A DNA stretch of 64,000 nucleotides, taken from Alicyclobacillus herbarius DSM 13609. GTDB lineage: Bacteria; Bacillota; Bacilli; Alicyclobacillales; Alicyclobacillaceae. Each line of letters opens with the position of its first letter. The first letter of the stretch is position 1. The stretch spans positions 142,882 to 206,881 of the forward strand of contig NZ_AUMH01000003.1 in the NCBI RefSeq assembly GCF_000430585.1. Direction: 5' to 3'. The position numbers were made by a program, and so were the translations under genes. Below are positions 33,508 to 42,013 of this stretch, piece after piece. The notes under the pieces are model-generated. The model did not search any database and was not told where the DNA came from. It saw only the letters and a program-made list of their open reading frames with translations.

Positions 33508-33984
33508 TCAACCGCCGTAGAATAACCCCAACTCGCCGAGGGTCAACGGCTTGCCCTCGCGATGGACACCGGCGTCGATGACCTCCCCAACCACCAGGAC
33601 ATGATCTCCGCGGTCGTTATGATCGACCACCTTGCACTCAAACCAGGACAAGGCGTCCTTGAGGATGGGACTGCCGGTGGTCGCCGTATAAAACTCGATA
33701 TCGCCAAACTTATTGCCCACGCGGGAAACCGGTTTGAAGAACGTGAACGCCAGGTCTTTCTGGCCACTCTCCAGCACATTGACCGAAAACACCCCGCTTT
33801 GCAGGATGCCATCGCATGAGCTGGTGCCCTTTTTCACGCCGAGAGCTACGAGCGGCGGAGTAAACGAGGTCTGGGTTAACCAGTTGCCCGTAAACGCATT
33901 CACATCATCGCCAACCTTCGTGCCAATCACGTACAATCCGTAGGTAATCCCTCGCAGGGCCGTCTTCTTGGCTTGCTCGTCCAT
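33508..33984 (-). CDS. Flavin reductase-like FMN-binding protein
   Basis: A 158-residue split-barrel flavoprotein of the flavin reductase/flavoredoxin family: LRGITYGLYVIGTKVGDDVNAFTGNWLTQTSF matches the FMN-binding N-terminus, with VNVLESGQ and SWFECKVVDHNDRGDHVLVVGEV further on. Members reduce FMN with NAD(P)H or act as electron carriers. Being beside the adenosyltransferase, it could supply the reduction of Co(II) to Co(I) that this enzyme requires; that is inference. ATG 33984 follows AGAAGGTG. Confidence 0.8.
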   Translation of the reverse strand: MDEQAKKTALRGITYGLYVIGTKVGDDVNAFTGNWLTQTSFTPPLVALGVKKGTSSCDGILQSGVFSVNVLESGQKDLAFTFFKPVSRVGNKFGDIEFYTATTGSPILKDALSWFECKVVDHNDRGDHVLVVGEVIDAGVHREGKPLTLGELGLFYGG

Positions 33985-34180
33985 ACCTGATTCACCTTCT
34001 CCCAGTTTTTGAGCTGCAGAAAACCACATCCCCATCTTCGCGCGGATGCCGGAAAATTGCAAGCGCCGCCCGAAGCCCGGGTGGCGCCGCAACTGTAGAC
34101 CACATCTCTCATGATAGCTCACGGTCCCAAGTCTTTCACGTGAATCGGCGGCTTTATATGCCTCTCACGAAATCAACCAC

Positions 34181-34423
34181 TCAATCGTCAAACCCGTGTG
34201 GTTCCGGTTCCGTCGGACGCGGGGGACGGAACGACGCCACGAGAAACAGGACGCCGACAATGAGTACCAGCAAGCCCCACCAAAGATCCAGGTTCAGTGG
34301 AACATCTGCAAGTTTCGGATGCGCCACGAGACCGTAGACGGTGATGATGAGGCCATCGAACGTCAGGAGAACGCCAATCAGTCGACGTAAATCGAGAAAC
34401 CCGGTCTGGGACGATTTCTCCAT
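34181..34423 (-). CDS. Small two-helix membrane protein next to the symporter
   Basis: An 80-residue protein with two membrane segments (about 13-33 and 47-65; LLVLIVGVLFLVASF in the second) and a Pro-rich, acidic C-terminus. It starts 13 bases after the symporter stop codon with AGGGG and GGGA upstream, so it is cotranscribed. It could be an accessory subunit of the symporter, as is known for some SSS transporters; no family was recognised. Confidence 0.6.
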   Translation of the reverse strand: MEKSSQTGFLDLRRLIGVLLTFDGLIITVYGLVAHPKLADVPLNLDLWWGLLVLIVGVLFLVASFRPPRPTEPEPHGFDD

Positions 34424-34436
34424 TCCCTGTCACCCC

Positions 34437-36044
34437 TTACCAGAAGATGATATCGAGCACGATGAACATCGCCAGCGAAATGCACCCCAGAACACCTGGG
34501 CGTTTATACCACGGGTAGCCCTTGTAGGAACGATACTTGGTGACCCCATAGACCAACCCTTTGAGTTCTTCCTCCGATTTGGGCTTCGTGATAAGGCTGA
34601 CCAAGACGCAGACGACCGTCGTTACCACCCACACCCACCAGGCGCGCCAGAAGTTGCCGGCGTTCGGCGTGGCGAAGTGGAACGGCAGGAAGAAGTAAAA
34701 GATGAACGCGAACGCAATCCCGGACACCAAGCCCCAGAATGCACCCCATCCGGTTGTCCGTTTCCAGAACATGCCGAGCAAAAACACGCCAAAAATCGGG
34801 GCGTTAAAGAACGAGAACAAGGTCTGCATGTAGTCCATAATGCTCGGAAAACCAGCCGCGATGTACGAGGTGGCAATCGAAATCAGCACACCGGCGACCG
34901 TTGCCATACGCCCCATCCACAGATAGTGGGCGTCGGACGCGTCTTTCTTGAAGTAGGCCTGGTAGATGTCATAAGTCCAAACCGTGGAGAACGCCGTGAT
35001 GTTACCGGCCTGACCACTCATAAAGCTGGCCATCATAGCCGTAATGCCAAGACCAATCATGCCCACCGGATAGTACTTCGCCATCAAGAGCGGGAAAGCC
35101 AGGTTATAGCTAGTCCCGTCGTGGCCAATGTGTGGGAAGACCGCCAAGGCAATCAGACCCACGACGACGCTGATGAACGGGATGAACATTTTGATGAACG
35201 ACGCGTAAATCGGTGTCACCTGAGCGGCACGCATACTGTTGGCCGCAAATGTCCGTTGGACAACCAGAAAGTCGGTGGTCCAATAGGCAAACGAAGTGAC
35301 GAAACCAAGCCCGAGCACGACCGCAACCCAGTTCGCACCCAAAGAGTTATGCGCGGTGCCAAGCCCTGCCCAGACGTGCGCAAAATCGCTCGGCACGCGC
35401 TGGACGATGCCGTTCCATCCGCCCAGGTTGTGCATGCCAATCAGCGTAACCGGTAACAGTCCTAAGACAATTAAGAAAAACTGCGTAACTTCGTTGAAAA
35501 TCGAAGAGGTCAGGCCGCCGAGAAACACGTACACAAGGACAATCGCCGCGGATACCCAAATGCTTGTGTTGAGGGACCACCCAACCAGCGTCTGGAACAA
35601 AATCGCCATCGAATACAAACCGATACCAGAGACGAGAATCGTCATCACCGCGAAGGCGGCTGCGTTGACGCCCCGCGTAGCCTCGTTAAAGCGCAGCTTC
35701 AGGTATTCCGGCACCGAACGCGCGCGAGACGCGTAATAAAACGGCATCATGTACAGGCCCATGAAGACCATCGCCGGAATCGCACCAATCCAATAAAAGT
35801 GCGTCTGTGTCATCCCGTACTCGGCACCGCCGGCGCTCATGCCGATAATTTCGGTCGAGCCCAGGTTCGCAGACATAAACGCAATACCGGTAATCCATGC
35901 CGGCAGAGATCGTCCGGACAGAAAGAAGTCCTCGCCCGTAACCGTCTGTCGACGCAGTAAGAAGCCAACCGCAATCACAAAAACAAAGTAGGCCACGACG
36001 ATAATGTAATCGATCCCGGATGGATGAAAGAGGGCGTGGCTCAT
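34437..36044 (-). CDS. Sodium:solute symporter (SSS family, SGLT-like)
   Basis: A 535-residue transporter with about 14 membrane segments. DFFLSGRSLPAWITGIAFMSANLGSTEIIG near the N-terminus and FAYWTTDFLVVQRTFAA in the centre are SSS/SGLT signatures of sugar-type members, and GQAGNITAFSTVWTYDIYQAYFK follows. The substrate is probably a sugar, supported by the AraR-like operators and a cre-like sequence around its promoter. The start ATG 36044 has AGGAG 12 bases upstream. Expected to bring in its solute with Na+ (or H+) across the cytoplasmic membrane. Confidence 0.88.
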   Translation of the reverse strand: MSHALFHPSGIDYIIVVAYFVFVIAVGFLLRRQTVTGEDFFLSGRSLPAWITGIAFMSANLGSTEIIGMSAGGAEYGMTQTHFYWIGAIPAMVFMGLYMMPFYYASRARSVPEYLKLRFNEATRGVNAAAFAVMTILVSGIGLYSMAILFQTLVGWSLNTSIWVSAAIVLVYVFLGGLTSSIFNEVTQFFLIVLGLLPVTLIGMHNLGGWNGIVQRVPSDFAHVWAGLGTAHNSLGANWVAVVLGLGFVTSFAYWTTDFLVVQRTFAANSMRAAQVTPIYASFIKMFIPFISVVVGLIALAVFPHIGHDGTSYNLAFPLLMAKYYPVGMIGLGITAMMASFMSGQAGNITAFSTVWTYDIYQAYFKKDASDAHYLWMGRMATVAGVLISIATSYIAAGFPSIMDYMQTLFSFFNAPIFGVFLLGMFWKRTTGWGAFWGLVSGIAFAFIFYFFLPFHFATPNAGNFWRAWWVWVVTTVVCVLVSLITKPKSEEELKGLVYGVTKYRSYKGYPWYKRPGVLGCISLAMFIVLDIIFW

Positions 36045-36089
36045 CGTGTCATCACACTCCTATCTTCACTGGACATAGCTATCGAAGCG

Positions 36090-36105
36090 ATTTGTACGTA
36101 CATCC
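36090..36105. promoter_or_regulatory. AraR-like operator, downstream box
   Basis: ATTTGTACGTACATCC, centred on the palindrome TGTACGTACA. It closely resembles the ATTTGTAC-based operators of AraR, a GntR-type arabinose repressor. It lies in the symporter leader, about 85 bases after the expected transcription start. Confidence 0.6.
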
Positions 36106-36188
36106 AATTAATACCCTTAACTCCATTTATAAGGATTTTTCCTCCTCCTTTTTCCAATAAACCATCGAAACATCGCGAAACAATTGTT

Positions 36189-36217
36189 ATTGTAACGGAT
36201 TCATCAACCGCTTTCAA
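36189..36217 (-). promoter_or_regulatory. Probable promoter of the SSS symporter, with overlapping cre-like site
   Basis: On the minus strand TTGAAA (36212-36217), 17 bases, TACAAT (36189-36194). The plus-strand sequence AACCGCTTTCA (36206-36216) agrees with 11 of 14 positions of a catabolite-response element and overlaps the -35 box. Confidence 0.6.
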
Positions 36218-36274
36218 CATAAATCAACACGCCGGCTGCGAATTCAGTCGGCGCGCCTCTAATCTTCCTTAATT

Positions 36275-36290
36275 ATTTGTACGTACATTT
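36275..36290. promoter_or_regulatory. AraR-like operator, upstream box
   Basis: ATTTGTACGTACATTT, same palindrome as at 36090 and 185 bases from it (about 17.6 helical turns). With the other box it brackets the symporter promoter, an arrangement suited to repression by DNA looping. Confidence 0.6.
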
Positions 36291-36307
36291 CCCAAGAAAG
36301 TTTGGTT

Positions 36308-37369
36308 TCACCACTCTACCGATGGCCCACTCACTCCGGCGCTGCTGAATGTGGCAGTGTTTCGAAACACGCTGAGCGCACTTTCGATGAGCGGCCAGGC
36401 CAACAGCCCACCTGAAGCCTCTCCCAGGCGCAGATTGAGGTCCAACAACGGTTCAATTCCGAGCCTCTGAAGAACGAGACGGTGTCCCGGCTCTGCGGAA
36501 ACGTGGGATGCAATCAAATAATCCCGGGTATGTGGGGCGAGCCTGCAAGCCCATAACGCGGCCACACCGGTCATTAACCCATCCAACAGGATGGGCATGC
36601 GTTGGGCCGCGGCCGCCAGTATGGCGCCAGACAACGCGGCGATTTCGAACCCCCCAAAACAAGCCAGAATCTCCCACGGGTCGGAAGCCGACTGGTTGGC
36701 GGCAATCGCCCGCTCAATCACCTTAACCTTATGCGCGCGTTGCGCATCCGAGATGCCCGTACCGGCCCCCGTCACCTCTGCGGGCGTCCACTCCCCCAGC
36801 ACAGCCGCCATTGCCGCTGCAGCGGTCGTATTGGCAATCCCCATCTCACCCACCAGCAGAAACCTTCTTCCCGCTTGGGAGGCCGCCATCACTCGCTCGA
36901 TCCCTACCCGCACGGCTGCCTCCGCGTCGGCTTTCGTCATGGCAGGTCCATGGACAAAGTTGTTTGTTCCCGGGCGCACCTTGCACGACACCACGCGCGG
37001 ATGTCGAATGGTTTGCTTGACCCCGACATCCACGACCTCCAGGGGAATGCCGTGCTGACGGGCCAAGACGCTACTTACCGCCCCGCCTTCAGCGATATTT
37101 ATGACCATTTGCTCCGTGACCTCCTGTGGGTAGGCGGAGACCCCTTCGGCAGCCACCCCGTGGTCCGCTGCAAACAGCAGGCAGACCGGCGACAAATCGG
37201 CGACATCCAGCGACCCCATGACCGCAGCCAAGCGGATCGTCAGCGCCTCCAGTCGCCCCAGGCTGCCAGGCGGTTTGGTCAACAACTCCAGATGCGTCTC
37301 CACCCGCTGCGCCGCCGCCTCGGAACCTGGCGCAACAGCGGCCACCACGTCGGCGATTGCAAAGCTCAT
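36308..37369 (-). CDS. cobT: Nicotinate-nucleotide:dimethylbenzimidazole phosphoribosyltransferase (CobT)
   Basis: Activates the lower ligand base by transferring ribose phosphate from nicotinate mononucleotide. The 353-residue length is normal. LTKPPGSLGRLE near residue 32, FAADHGVAAEGVSAYPQEVT, GEMGIANTTAAAA and the C-terminal LRLGEASGG, whose Glu is the catalytic base; most homologues read GEGTGA or GEGSGA there. ATG 37369 follows GGAGGTAGAG. It starts 23 bases after the diiron-oxidase-like gene, probably one operon, apart from the main cob operon. Confidence 0.94.
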   Translation of the reverse strand: MSFAIADVVAAVAPGSEAAAQRVETHLELLTKPPGSLGRLEALTIRLAAVMGSLDVADLSPVCLLFAADHGVAAEGVSAYPQEVTEQMVINIAEGGAVSSVLARQHGIPLEVVDVGVKQTIRHPRVVSCKVRPGTNNFVHGPAMTKADAEAAVRVGIERVMAASQAGRRFLLVGEMGIANTTAAAAMAAVLGEWTPAEVTGAGTGISDAQRAHKVKVIERAIAANQSASDPWEILACFGGFEIAALSGAILAAAAQRMPILLDGLMTGVAALWACRLAPHTRDYLIASHVSAEPGHRLVLQRLGIEPLLDLNLRLGEASGGLLAWPLIESALSVFRNTATFSSAGVSGPSVEW

Positions 37370-37392
37370 CTCTCTACCTCCAGGGACGCTCC

Positions 37393-38136
37393 TCACGCCT
37401 GCTTGAGCGCCAGCATTTCTTCGTGTAGTCCTTGATACATTTTGGCCTCCGATAAAGCAATCTCGCGGCCAACCTGGAACATCTCCCGCAGTTCCTCCGG
37501 CTCTTGGTACTGTACCAAGATGTCCCGACACAGCTGGTAGTGGCGTGGCTCATGCTCGTCGGCATGGATTTCCCAAAACCGTACATCAATTTTTCGATCC
37601 CGATTGTACACCGGATGGCTGAATCCCTCTCCGATGGCCTGCATCACACGCCCGGCAAACATCTCCGAACCGAGACCGACTGCGGCCATCGCCGCGAGCG
37701 GAGAAGCATCGCGAAAGAAGTCAATGAACGTATCGATGGCCCGTTTGACGACCGCCGACATCGGTTCCTGCGGGATGCCGCGCTCGTCCAAAGCGACGTC
37801 CGGATCGACCGAGAGCAAAAACGTCTTGTACAACTGCTCGTGGGAATGGCCTGGCCGCCCGCGTCCGGCTTCATCCCACAAGTTGTCTGCCAGCGGCACC
37901 CACCACGTGTCCAACGGCTCCATAGCCGAAATCGCGGCTCCCAGCACGCGTGGAAAATGGCGGGAGTAATAGCTGTATTGAATCGCGAAATGCCGAAGTT
38001 GATAGGAGTGGTAGCGCCCATCCCGCAGCCACGTCAAGAACGGCGCGGCAAAAAACGCCTCCGTCACCACGTCGTCGATTGCCTGTTCGACATCCTGATA
38101 GCTCGTCAAACGCTCGAGCACGCGTTCCACTTGCAT
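37393..38136 (-). CDS. Heme-oxygenase-like diiron oxidase (iron-containing redox enzyme family)
   Basis: An all-helical protein of about 247 residues of the TenA/PqqC/CADD superfamily. NLWDEAGRGRPGHSHEQLY, then SEMFAGRVMQAI, then EIHADEHEPRHY place candidate iron ligands at Glu89, His97 or His99, Glu158, His191, His195 and His199, the pattern of heme-oxygenase-like diiron oxidases rather than of thiaminase (TenA, which lacks the metal site) or PqqC. Known members use O2 to cut or oxidise small substrates; CADD makes p-aminobenzoate. It lies 23 bases upstream of cobT. Start choice is open: ATG 38136 (AGGAG only two bases away), GTG 38130 (eight bases) or GTG 38148. Confidence 0.75.
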   Translation of the reverse strand: MQVERVLERLTSYQDVEQAIDDVVTEAFFAAPFLTWLRDGRYHSYQLRHFAIQYSYYSRHFPRVLGAAISAMEPLDTWWVPLADNLWDEAGRGRPGHSHEQLYKTFLLSVDPDVALDERGIPQEPMSAVVKRAIDTFIDFFRDASPLAAMAAVGLGSEMFAGRVMQAIGEGFSHPVYNRDRKIDVRFWEIHADEHEPRHYQLCRDILVQYQEPEELREMFQVGREIALSEAKMYQGLHEEMLALKQA

Positions 38137-38490
38137 TTCTCCTGTCACTCCCCATTCTTCGCCAAGCTTGATCCTTGCTGTGGGATAGATACGCTCCCCC
38201 CACCTCGTCCTTTACTCTACACCACGTAGACGGCGAGACACCAACGCGGGTGTAACGCCGGCATAATCTTAGGCGAATTGGGAAACATTTTCCTTACGAA
38301 AATCCAATTCTTGGCATGGAACTAGAAAACCCAAATGCCGTCCATCCGAATGGCGCAGATTGAGCAGTCCGCGTACATCCTGCCGAAGACGGCAGGATTT
38401 TGGCGTAGCAACGTCGAAATATCTTCTGTTTTCAAGCTCGAGACGATATCCTTGGTATCCCAGTTGCAGTTACAAGGGGAGTCATGGTGA
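38137..38490. other. Divergent intergenic region with a perfect hairpin
   Basis: Between the diiron oxidase gene and the molybdenum-cofactor genes. ATCCTGCCG (38377-38385) and CGGCAGGAT (38390-38398) form a nine-pair stem with an AAGA loop followed by TTTT: a good intrinsic terminator on the plus strand although no gene precedes it. On the minus strand the same bases lie inside a 37-codon frame (TTG 38435 to a stop at 38322, containing a CSIC motif and ending MDGIWVF) with only a distant AAGGAT as ribosome-binding site. No riboswitch consensus was recognised. Confidence 0.5.
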
Positions 38491-38697
38491 ATGAAGAAAA
38501 AGAGTTCGTTTCTCCGTTCCGGAGTCCTGACAGCGTTAGCTGCGTGCTTATTGACCGTCGGCCGCGGCGCCGCCAGCAAGCAGGGGACGAACGGAACCGG
38601 AGGCGCTGCATCCACCTTTCAGGTGGGGCTCGGGGCGGATACGGTCGGGCTGAACGTGTGGCGGTTGCGCTATCTCGGGGTCATCCTCCAGCGATGA
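38491..38697 (+). CDS. Small exported protein coupled to mobB
   Basis: A 68-residue product with a convincing Sec signal peptide (MKKKSSFLRSG, hydrophobic VLTALAACLLTV, then AAS) and a mature part of about 38 residues rich in Gly and Thr. AAGGGGAG lies nine bases before ATG 38491. Its TGA stop overlaps the mobB ATG (ATGA, 38694-38697). No family recognised. The coupling suggests coordinated synthesis, though why an exported peptide should precede mobB is unclear; chance opening of the leader frame is possible. Confidence 0.45.
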   Translation: MKKKSSFLRSGVLTALAACLLTVGRGAASKQGTNGTGGAASTFQVGLGADTVGLNVWRLRYLGVILQR

Positions 38698-39338
38698 CGA
38701 CAGAGCCGCTCATCCTCGCCCTCGTCGGCCCTCAGGGCAGTGGCAAGACACACCTCGCCGCCCAATTAATTGCGGCCTGGACACGCCGTGGTTTGCACGT
38801 GGTGGCCATCAAACACGATGGCCACCTGCAGCCCCGCGCGCCGGACGACTGGGAGAAGGCCGAATCCGATACGGCCACGTATGTTCAACACGGGGCCGTC
38901 GGGACGCTGTTGACCGGCGGCGGGCGCACGCTGTGGCGCGATATGCGCGATCCGGCCGCCGACGACCTGTGGTCGCTTTGTCGACGCCTCATCGCAAGGA
39001 CGAGAGAGCACCGGCAGCCTCTGGATGTCATCCTGGTCGAAGGGTTTAAGTTCACACCGGTACCGAAAGTGGTGGTTTTACGTCGCCCGGCGGACGTCGA
39101 CTGGTTCCGTGGCGTCTCCTTGGCCAATCTGCGGGCCATCGTGGCGCCGAATCATCTCAACCTCTCGGCCCTAGGGATAGGGGGACCTGTGTATCGCGAC
39201 GGAGAAGCGGAAAAACTCGCCGCCGACGTCGTGTCCGGCCGTCTAGGCAACCTGCGGTTGTCTCGGGTTCTCGACACATTCGGAAACACGAATGAAGACG
39301 AAGGGGGGCTGCACCATGCCGAAGATGTTGACACTTGA
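38694..39338 (+). CDS. mobB: Molybdopterin-guanine dinucleotide biosynthesis protein B (MobB)
   Basis: A 214-residue P-loop NTPase that binds GTP and assists the guanylyltransferase MobA or molybdate transfer. ALVGPQGSGKTHLAAQL is the P-loop, VVAIKHDGH the conserved MobB motif, and DVILVEGFKF the Walker B-like strand. ATG 38694 overlaps the previous stop codon. The last 23 bases overlap moeA. No mobA in the window. Confidence 0.9.
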   Translation: MTTEPLILALVGPQGSGKTHLAAQLIAAWTRRGLHVVAIKHDGHLQPRAPDDWEKAESDTATYVQHGAVGTLLTGGGRTLWRDMRDPAADDLWSLCRRLIARTREHRQPLDVILVEGFKFTPVPKVVVLRRPADVDWFRGVSLANLRAIVAPNHLNLSALGIGGPVYRDGEAEKLAADVVSGRLGNLRLSRVLDTFGNTNEDEGGLHHAEDVDT

Positions 39339-40569
39339 CGAGGCTTTTCTTCACTTGCGGGACATGGGTCGCCCCGTGTGCATAGAATCGGTTGCGATTG
39401 ATCAAGCAATCGGGCGTGTCACCTCCCAAGCGGTGAGGGCGCGTACGTCGGTGCCCCCGTTTGCCCGCGCCATGATGGACGGATACGCCGTGAAGGCCGC
39501 GGACGCCGCTCGTCGTGGAAACCGTCTGCAGCGCATCGGTGTGGTCATGGCCGGACAAGGGGCAGATTTTGCATTGCAGGAGGGGCAGGCGGTACGCATT
39601 ATGACCGGCGCTCCTCTGCCGCCAGGAGCAGACAGCGTGCTGCGGTTTGAATGGTGCGAAGAACAAGGGGACGTGATTACCGTCTTGCGCCCGATTGAAA
39701 AAGGAGAATCGGTGCAGCCGGCCGGGGACGATGCGGCCGCCGGCGAGGTCATCGTCCCCTCGGGCACGCGCCTAAGTGGCCGACACCTGGCCGCTTGCCG
39801 GGGCTTTGGGGTAACCACGGTGCCGGCCGCGGTTCCCCCGACCGTGGCCGTCCTTGTCACCGGGAGTGAACTGATGGATAACCCTCTGCAACCCCTGGGT
39901 CCCGGACAGATTTACTCGAGTAACGACGCCTTTCTGCGCGCTGCCCTTGCAGAGGACGGGGCCAAGGTCGTTTGGGTACGCACCATCCGGGACGATCCTC
40001 GTGTGCTAAAACAAGCCATTCAGGACGCGCTCGGAATCGACTACCTCGTGCTCAGCGGGGGTGTCTCCAAGGGAGACGCGGATTTTGTCCCGAATATCCT
40101 CGCCGAACTGGGACTCGAGCCCATCCTCGAGAAAGTCTGGATGCGCCCGGGCACCCCACTCGTGGCCGGACGACTTGAGAACACATGCGTATTTGCACTA
40201 TCTGGAAACCCTGCCGCCTGCTTTATCCAATTCGAAGTCCTCGTCCGGCCTGCCATTCGCCACACCCTCGGCTGGGAGGATAGACCCTTCCCAGCATCCG
40301 GTATACTCACGCACCCACTTCACCTCAAACCGGTGAAACACACACGTGTCCTGCGGGCGCATGCCTGGATTGACGCTGGACGTGTGCAAGTCGATGCACA
40401 AACCGCACAGTCCCCGGGCGTCCTGTCCACCCTCGCCCAGGCCAACTGTCTCATCCGCATGGACGACGCAGACGCAGCCCCAGGAACCTGCGTTCCCCTA
40501 CGCTGGCTCGATAGCCCAGTCCCAAGTCAAGCAAACGGTTACATTCATCCACTGTGTAAGGATTCCTGA
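39316..40569 (+). CDS. moeA: Molybdopterin molybdenumtransferase (MoeA)
   Basis: Inserts molybdate into adenylated molybdopterin. 417 residues; AIGRVTSQAVRA and PPFARAMMDGYAVKAADA at the N-terminus, IMTGAPLPPGADSVLRFE, GSELM and DYLVLSGGVSKGDADFV with the AMP-molybdopterin-binding Asp, and FALSGNPAACFIQFE near the end. ATG 39316 is preceded by AAGGGGGG at 39301; it lies inside the 3' end of mobB, so the two are translationally coupled. Confidence 0.93.
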   Translation: MPKMLTLDEAFLHLRDMGRPVCIESVAIDQAIGRVTSQAVRARTSVPPFARAMMDGYAVKAADAARRGNRLQRIGVVMAGQGADFALQEGQAVRIMTGAPLPPGADSVLRFEWCEEQGDVITVLRPIEKGESVQPAGDDAAAGEVIVPSGTRLSGRHLAACRGFGVTTVPAAVPPTVAVLVTGSELMDNPLQPLGPGQIYSSNDAFLRAALAEDGAKVVWVRTIRDDPRVLKQAIQDALGIDYLVLSGGVSKGDADFVPNILAELGLEPILEKVWMRPGTPLVAGRLENTCVFALSGNPAACFIQFEVLVRPAIRHTLGWEDRPFPASGILTHPLHLKPVKHTRVLRAHAWIDAGRVQVDAQTAQSPGVLSTLAQANCLIRMDDADAAPGTCVPLRWLDSPVPSQANGYIHPLCKDS

Positions 40570-40636
40570 CAAAACCCCTTCTCATCTCGGACACCTCCGC
40601 CCATAATCATAATAAAGAAAAACCTGGAGGGTGGAG

Positions 40637-41962
40637 ATGTCGATGGGGAACTCCTTGGTGATGGGCCTCAACACGGTCTGGGTTGTGCTGACCGCCTCCA
40701 TGATTTTCTTCATGGAAGGCGGCTTTGCCCTCCTGGAAGCCGGACTGATTCGCTCCAAGAACCATGTATCCATCATCATGAAGGTCTTCGTCGACCTCAT
40801 CTTCGGCGTACTCGCGTATTTTGTCGTCGGCTTCGGTCTAATGTTCGGCCGTGATGCGGCAGGACTCGTGGGCACCAGCGGATTCTCGCTCACCGGCACG
40901 CTGTTACACCTGCCGACAACCATTCCTCATGACACCTTTTGGCTGTTTCAAGCCGCGTTCGCCGTTGCCGCCGTCAGCATCGTCAGTGGCGCCGTCGCTG
41001 AACGCATGAATTTCAAAGCCTACCTCCTGCTTGCCGTCCTAATGACGGCGGTCATCTATCCGGTCTCCGGACACTGGGTCTGGGGAGCCGGGGGTTGGCT
41101 CAACCAACTGGGGATGCGCGACTTTGCCGGTTCGGCCACCATTCACGCTATGGCCGGGTGTTCCGCCCTCGTCGCGGCGCGCGCCATTGGCCCACGGGTC
41201 GGTAAGTTTGATGAACAGGGACGGGCGAATTCGTTCCACGCCAGCAGCATTCCGTTGGCCGCGATTGGCACGTTCGTCCTTTGGTTTGGCTGGTTTGGCT
41301 TTAACGCGGGCAGCACGTTAAACGCGGAGGCTTCCGATATCTCGCAGATTGCCGTCAACACCTTGCTCGCCTCCATCGCCGGGGGCGCCAGCGCTCTGTT
41401 GTACAGCCTGTTTGTATCCGACAAGGCGGACGTCCTCGCCACCATCAATGGTGTGCTCGCTGGGCTGGTCGCCATCACCGCTGGATGCGCCTACGTCGGA
41501 TCCGGAGCGGCGCTGTTGATTGGCGGTTGTGCTGGCATCCTGATGCTCTGGGCCACCCAATGGGTCGATGGTCTCCATGTGGACGATCCGGTCGGTGCAG
41601 TCGCTGTTCATGGGGCCGGCGGAATCTTTGGCACGCTCATGGTGGGCTTGTTTGCAGAGCACGGCGGCTTGCTCTACGGCGGGGGATTGCGGCTGTTCGC
41701 GGTGCAAGCCCTTGGTGCGGCAGCGGTCTGCGTCTGGGGAGCCGTTTCCACCTTTGGCGCCTTAAAGCTTGTCGCGCGCGTCGTGCCGCTTCGAGTCAGC
41801 CTCGCGGAGGAAGAATTGGGACTCGACCTGAGTCATCACGGGATTTCCGCCACCCATGTCGACTGGGGCCATGCTGCGGCGCGGCAGGTCAAGGGCGGAC
41901 CGAGGTCGTACGTGGCATCACCTGCGGCCCCCCTTGTCCATCCGGCAGGTAGGGAATCGTAA
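40637..41962 (+). CDS. amtB: Ammonium transporter (Amt family)
   Basis: Eleven-segment ammonium channel, 441 residues, without cleavable signal. FMEGGFALLEAGLIRSKN is the Amt N-terminal motif; the first pore His lies in SATIHAMAGCSALVAA and the second in AVHGAGGIFGTLMVGL. ATG 40637 follows GGAGGG by a normal spacing; a GTG two codons earlier is less well placed. The PII-protein gene glnK that often follows amtB is absent here; the C-terminal tail LEEELGLDLSHHG resembles the PII-contacting tail of Amt proteins. Confidence 0.93.
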   Translation: MSMGNSLVMGLNTVWVVLTASMIFFMEGGFALLEAGLIRSKNHVSIIMKVFVDLIFGVLAYFVVGFGLMFGRDAAGLVGTSGFSLTGTLLHLPTTIPHDTFWLFQAAFAVAAVSIVSGAVAERMNFKAYLLLAVLMTAVIYPVSGHWVWGAGGWLNQLGMRDFAGSATIHAMAGCSALVAARAIGPRVGKFDEQGRANSFHASSIPLAAIGTFVLWFGWFGFNAGSTLNAEASDISQIAVNTLLASIAGGASALLYSLFVSDKADVLATINGVLAGLVAITAGCAYVGSGAALLIGGCAGILMLWATQWVDGLHVDDPVGAVAVHGAGGIFGTLMVGLFAEHGGLLYGGGLRLFAVQALGAAAVCVWGAVSTFGALKLVARVVPLRVSLAEEELGLDLSHHGISATHVDWGHAAARQVKGGPRSYVASPAAPLVHPAGRES

Positions 41963-42013
41963 TCCGCGGTGCCTGCCGAACGCGCGCAGCGCTCGCGCCG
42001 CGAGGTCATCCCC

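Noticed and set aside
38230..38400. Possible molybdenum-cofactor riboswitch before mobB
   Set aside because: Only the terminator-like hairpin is clear; the Moco motif core was not recognised.
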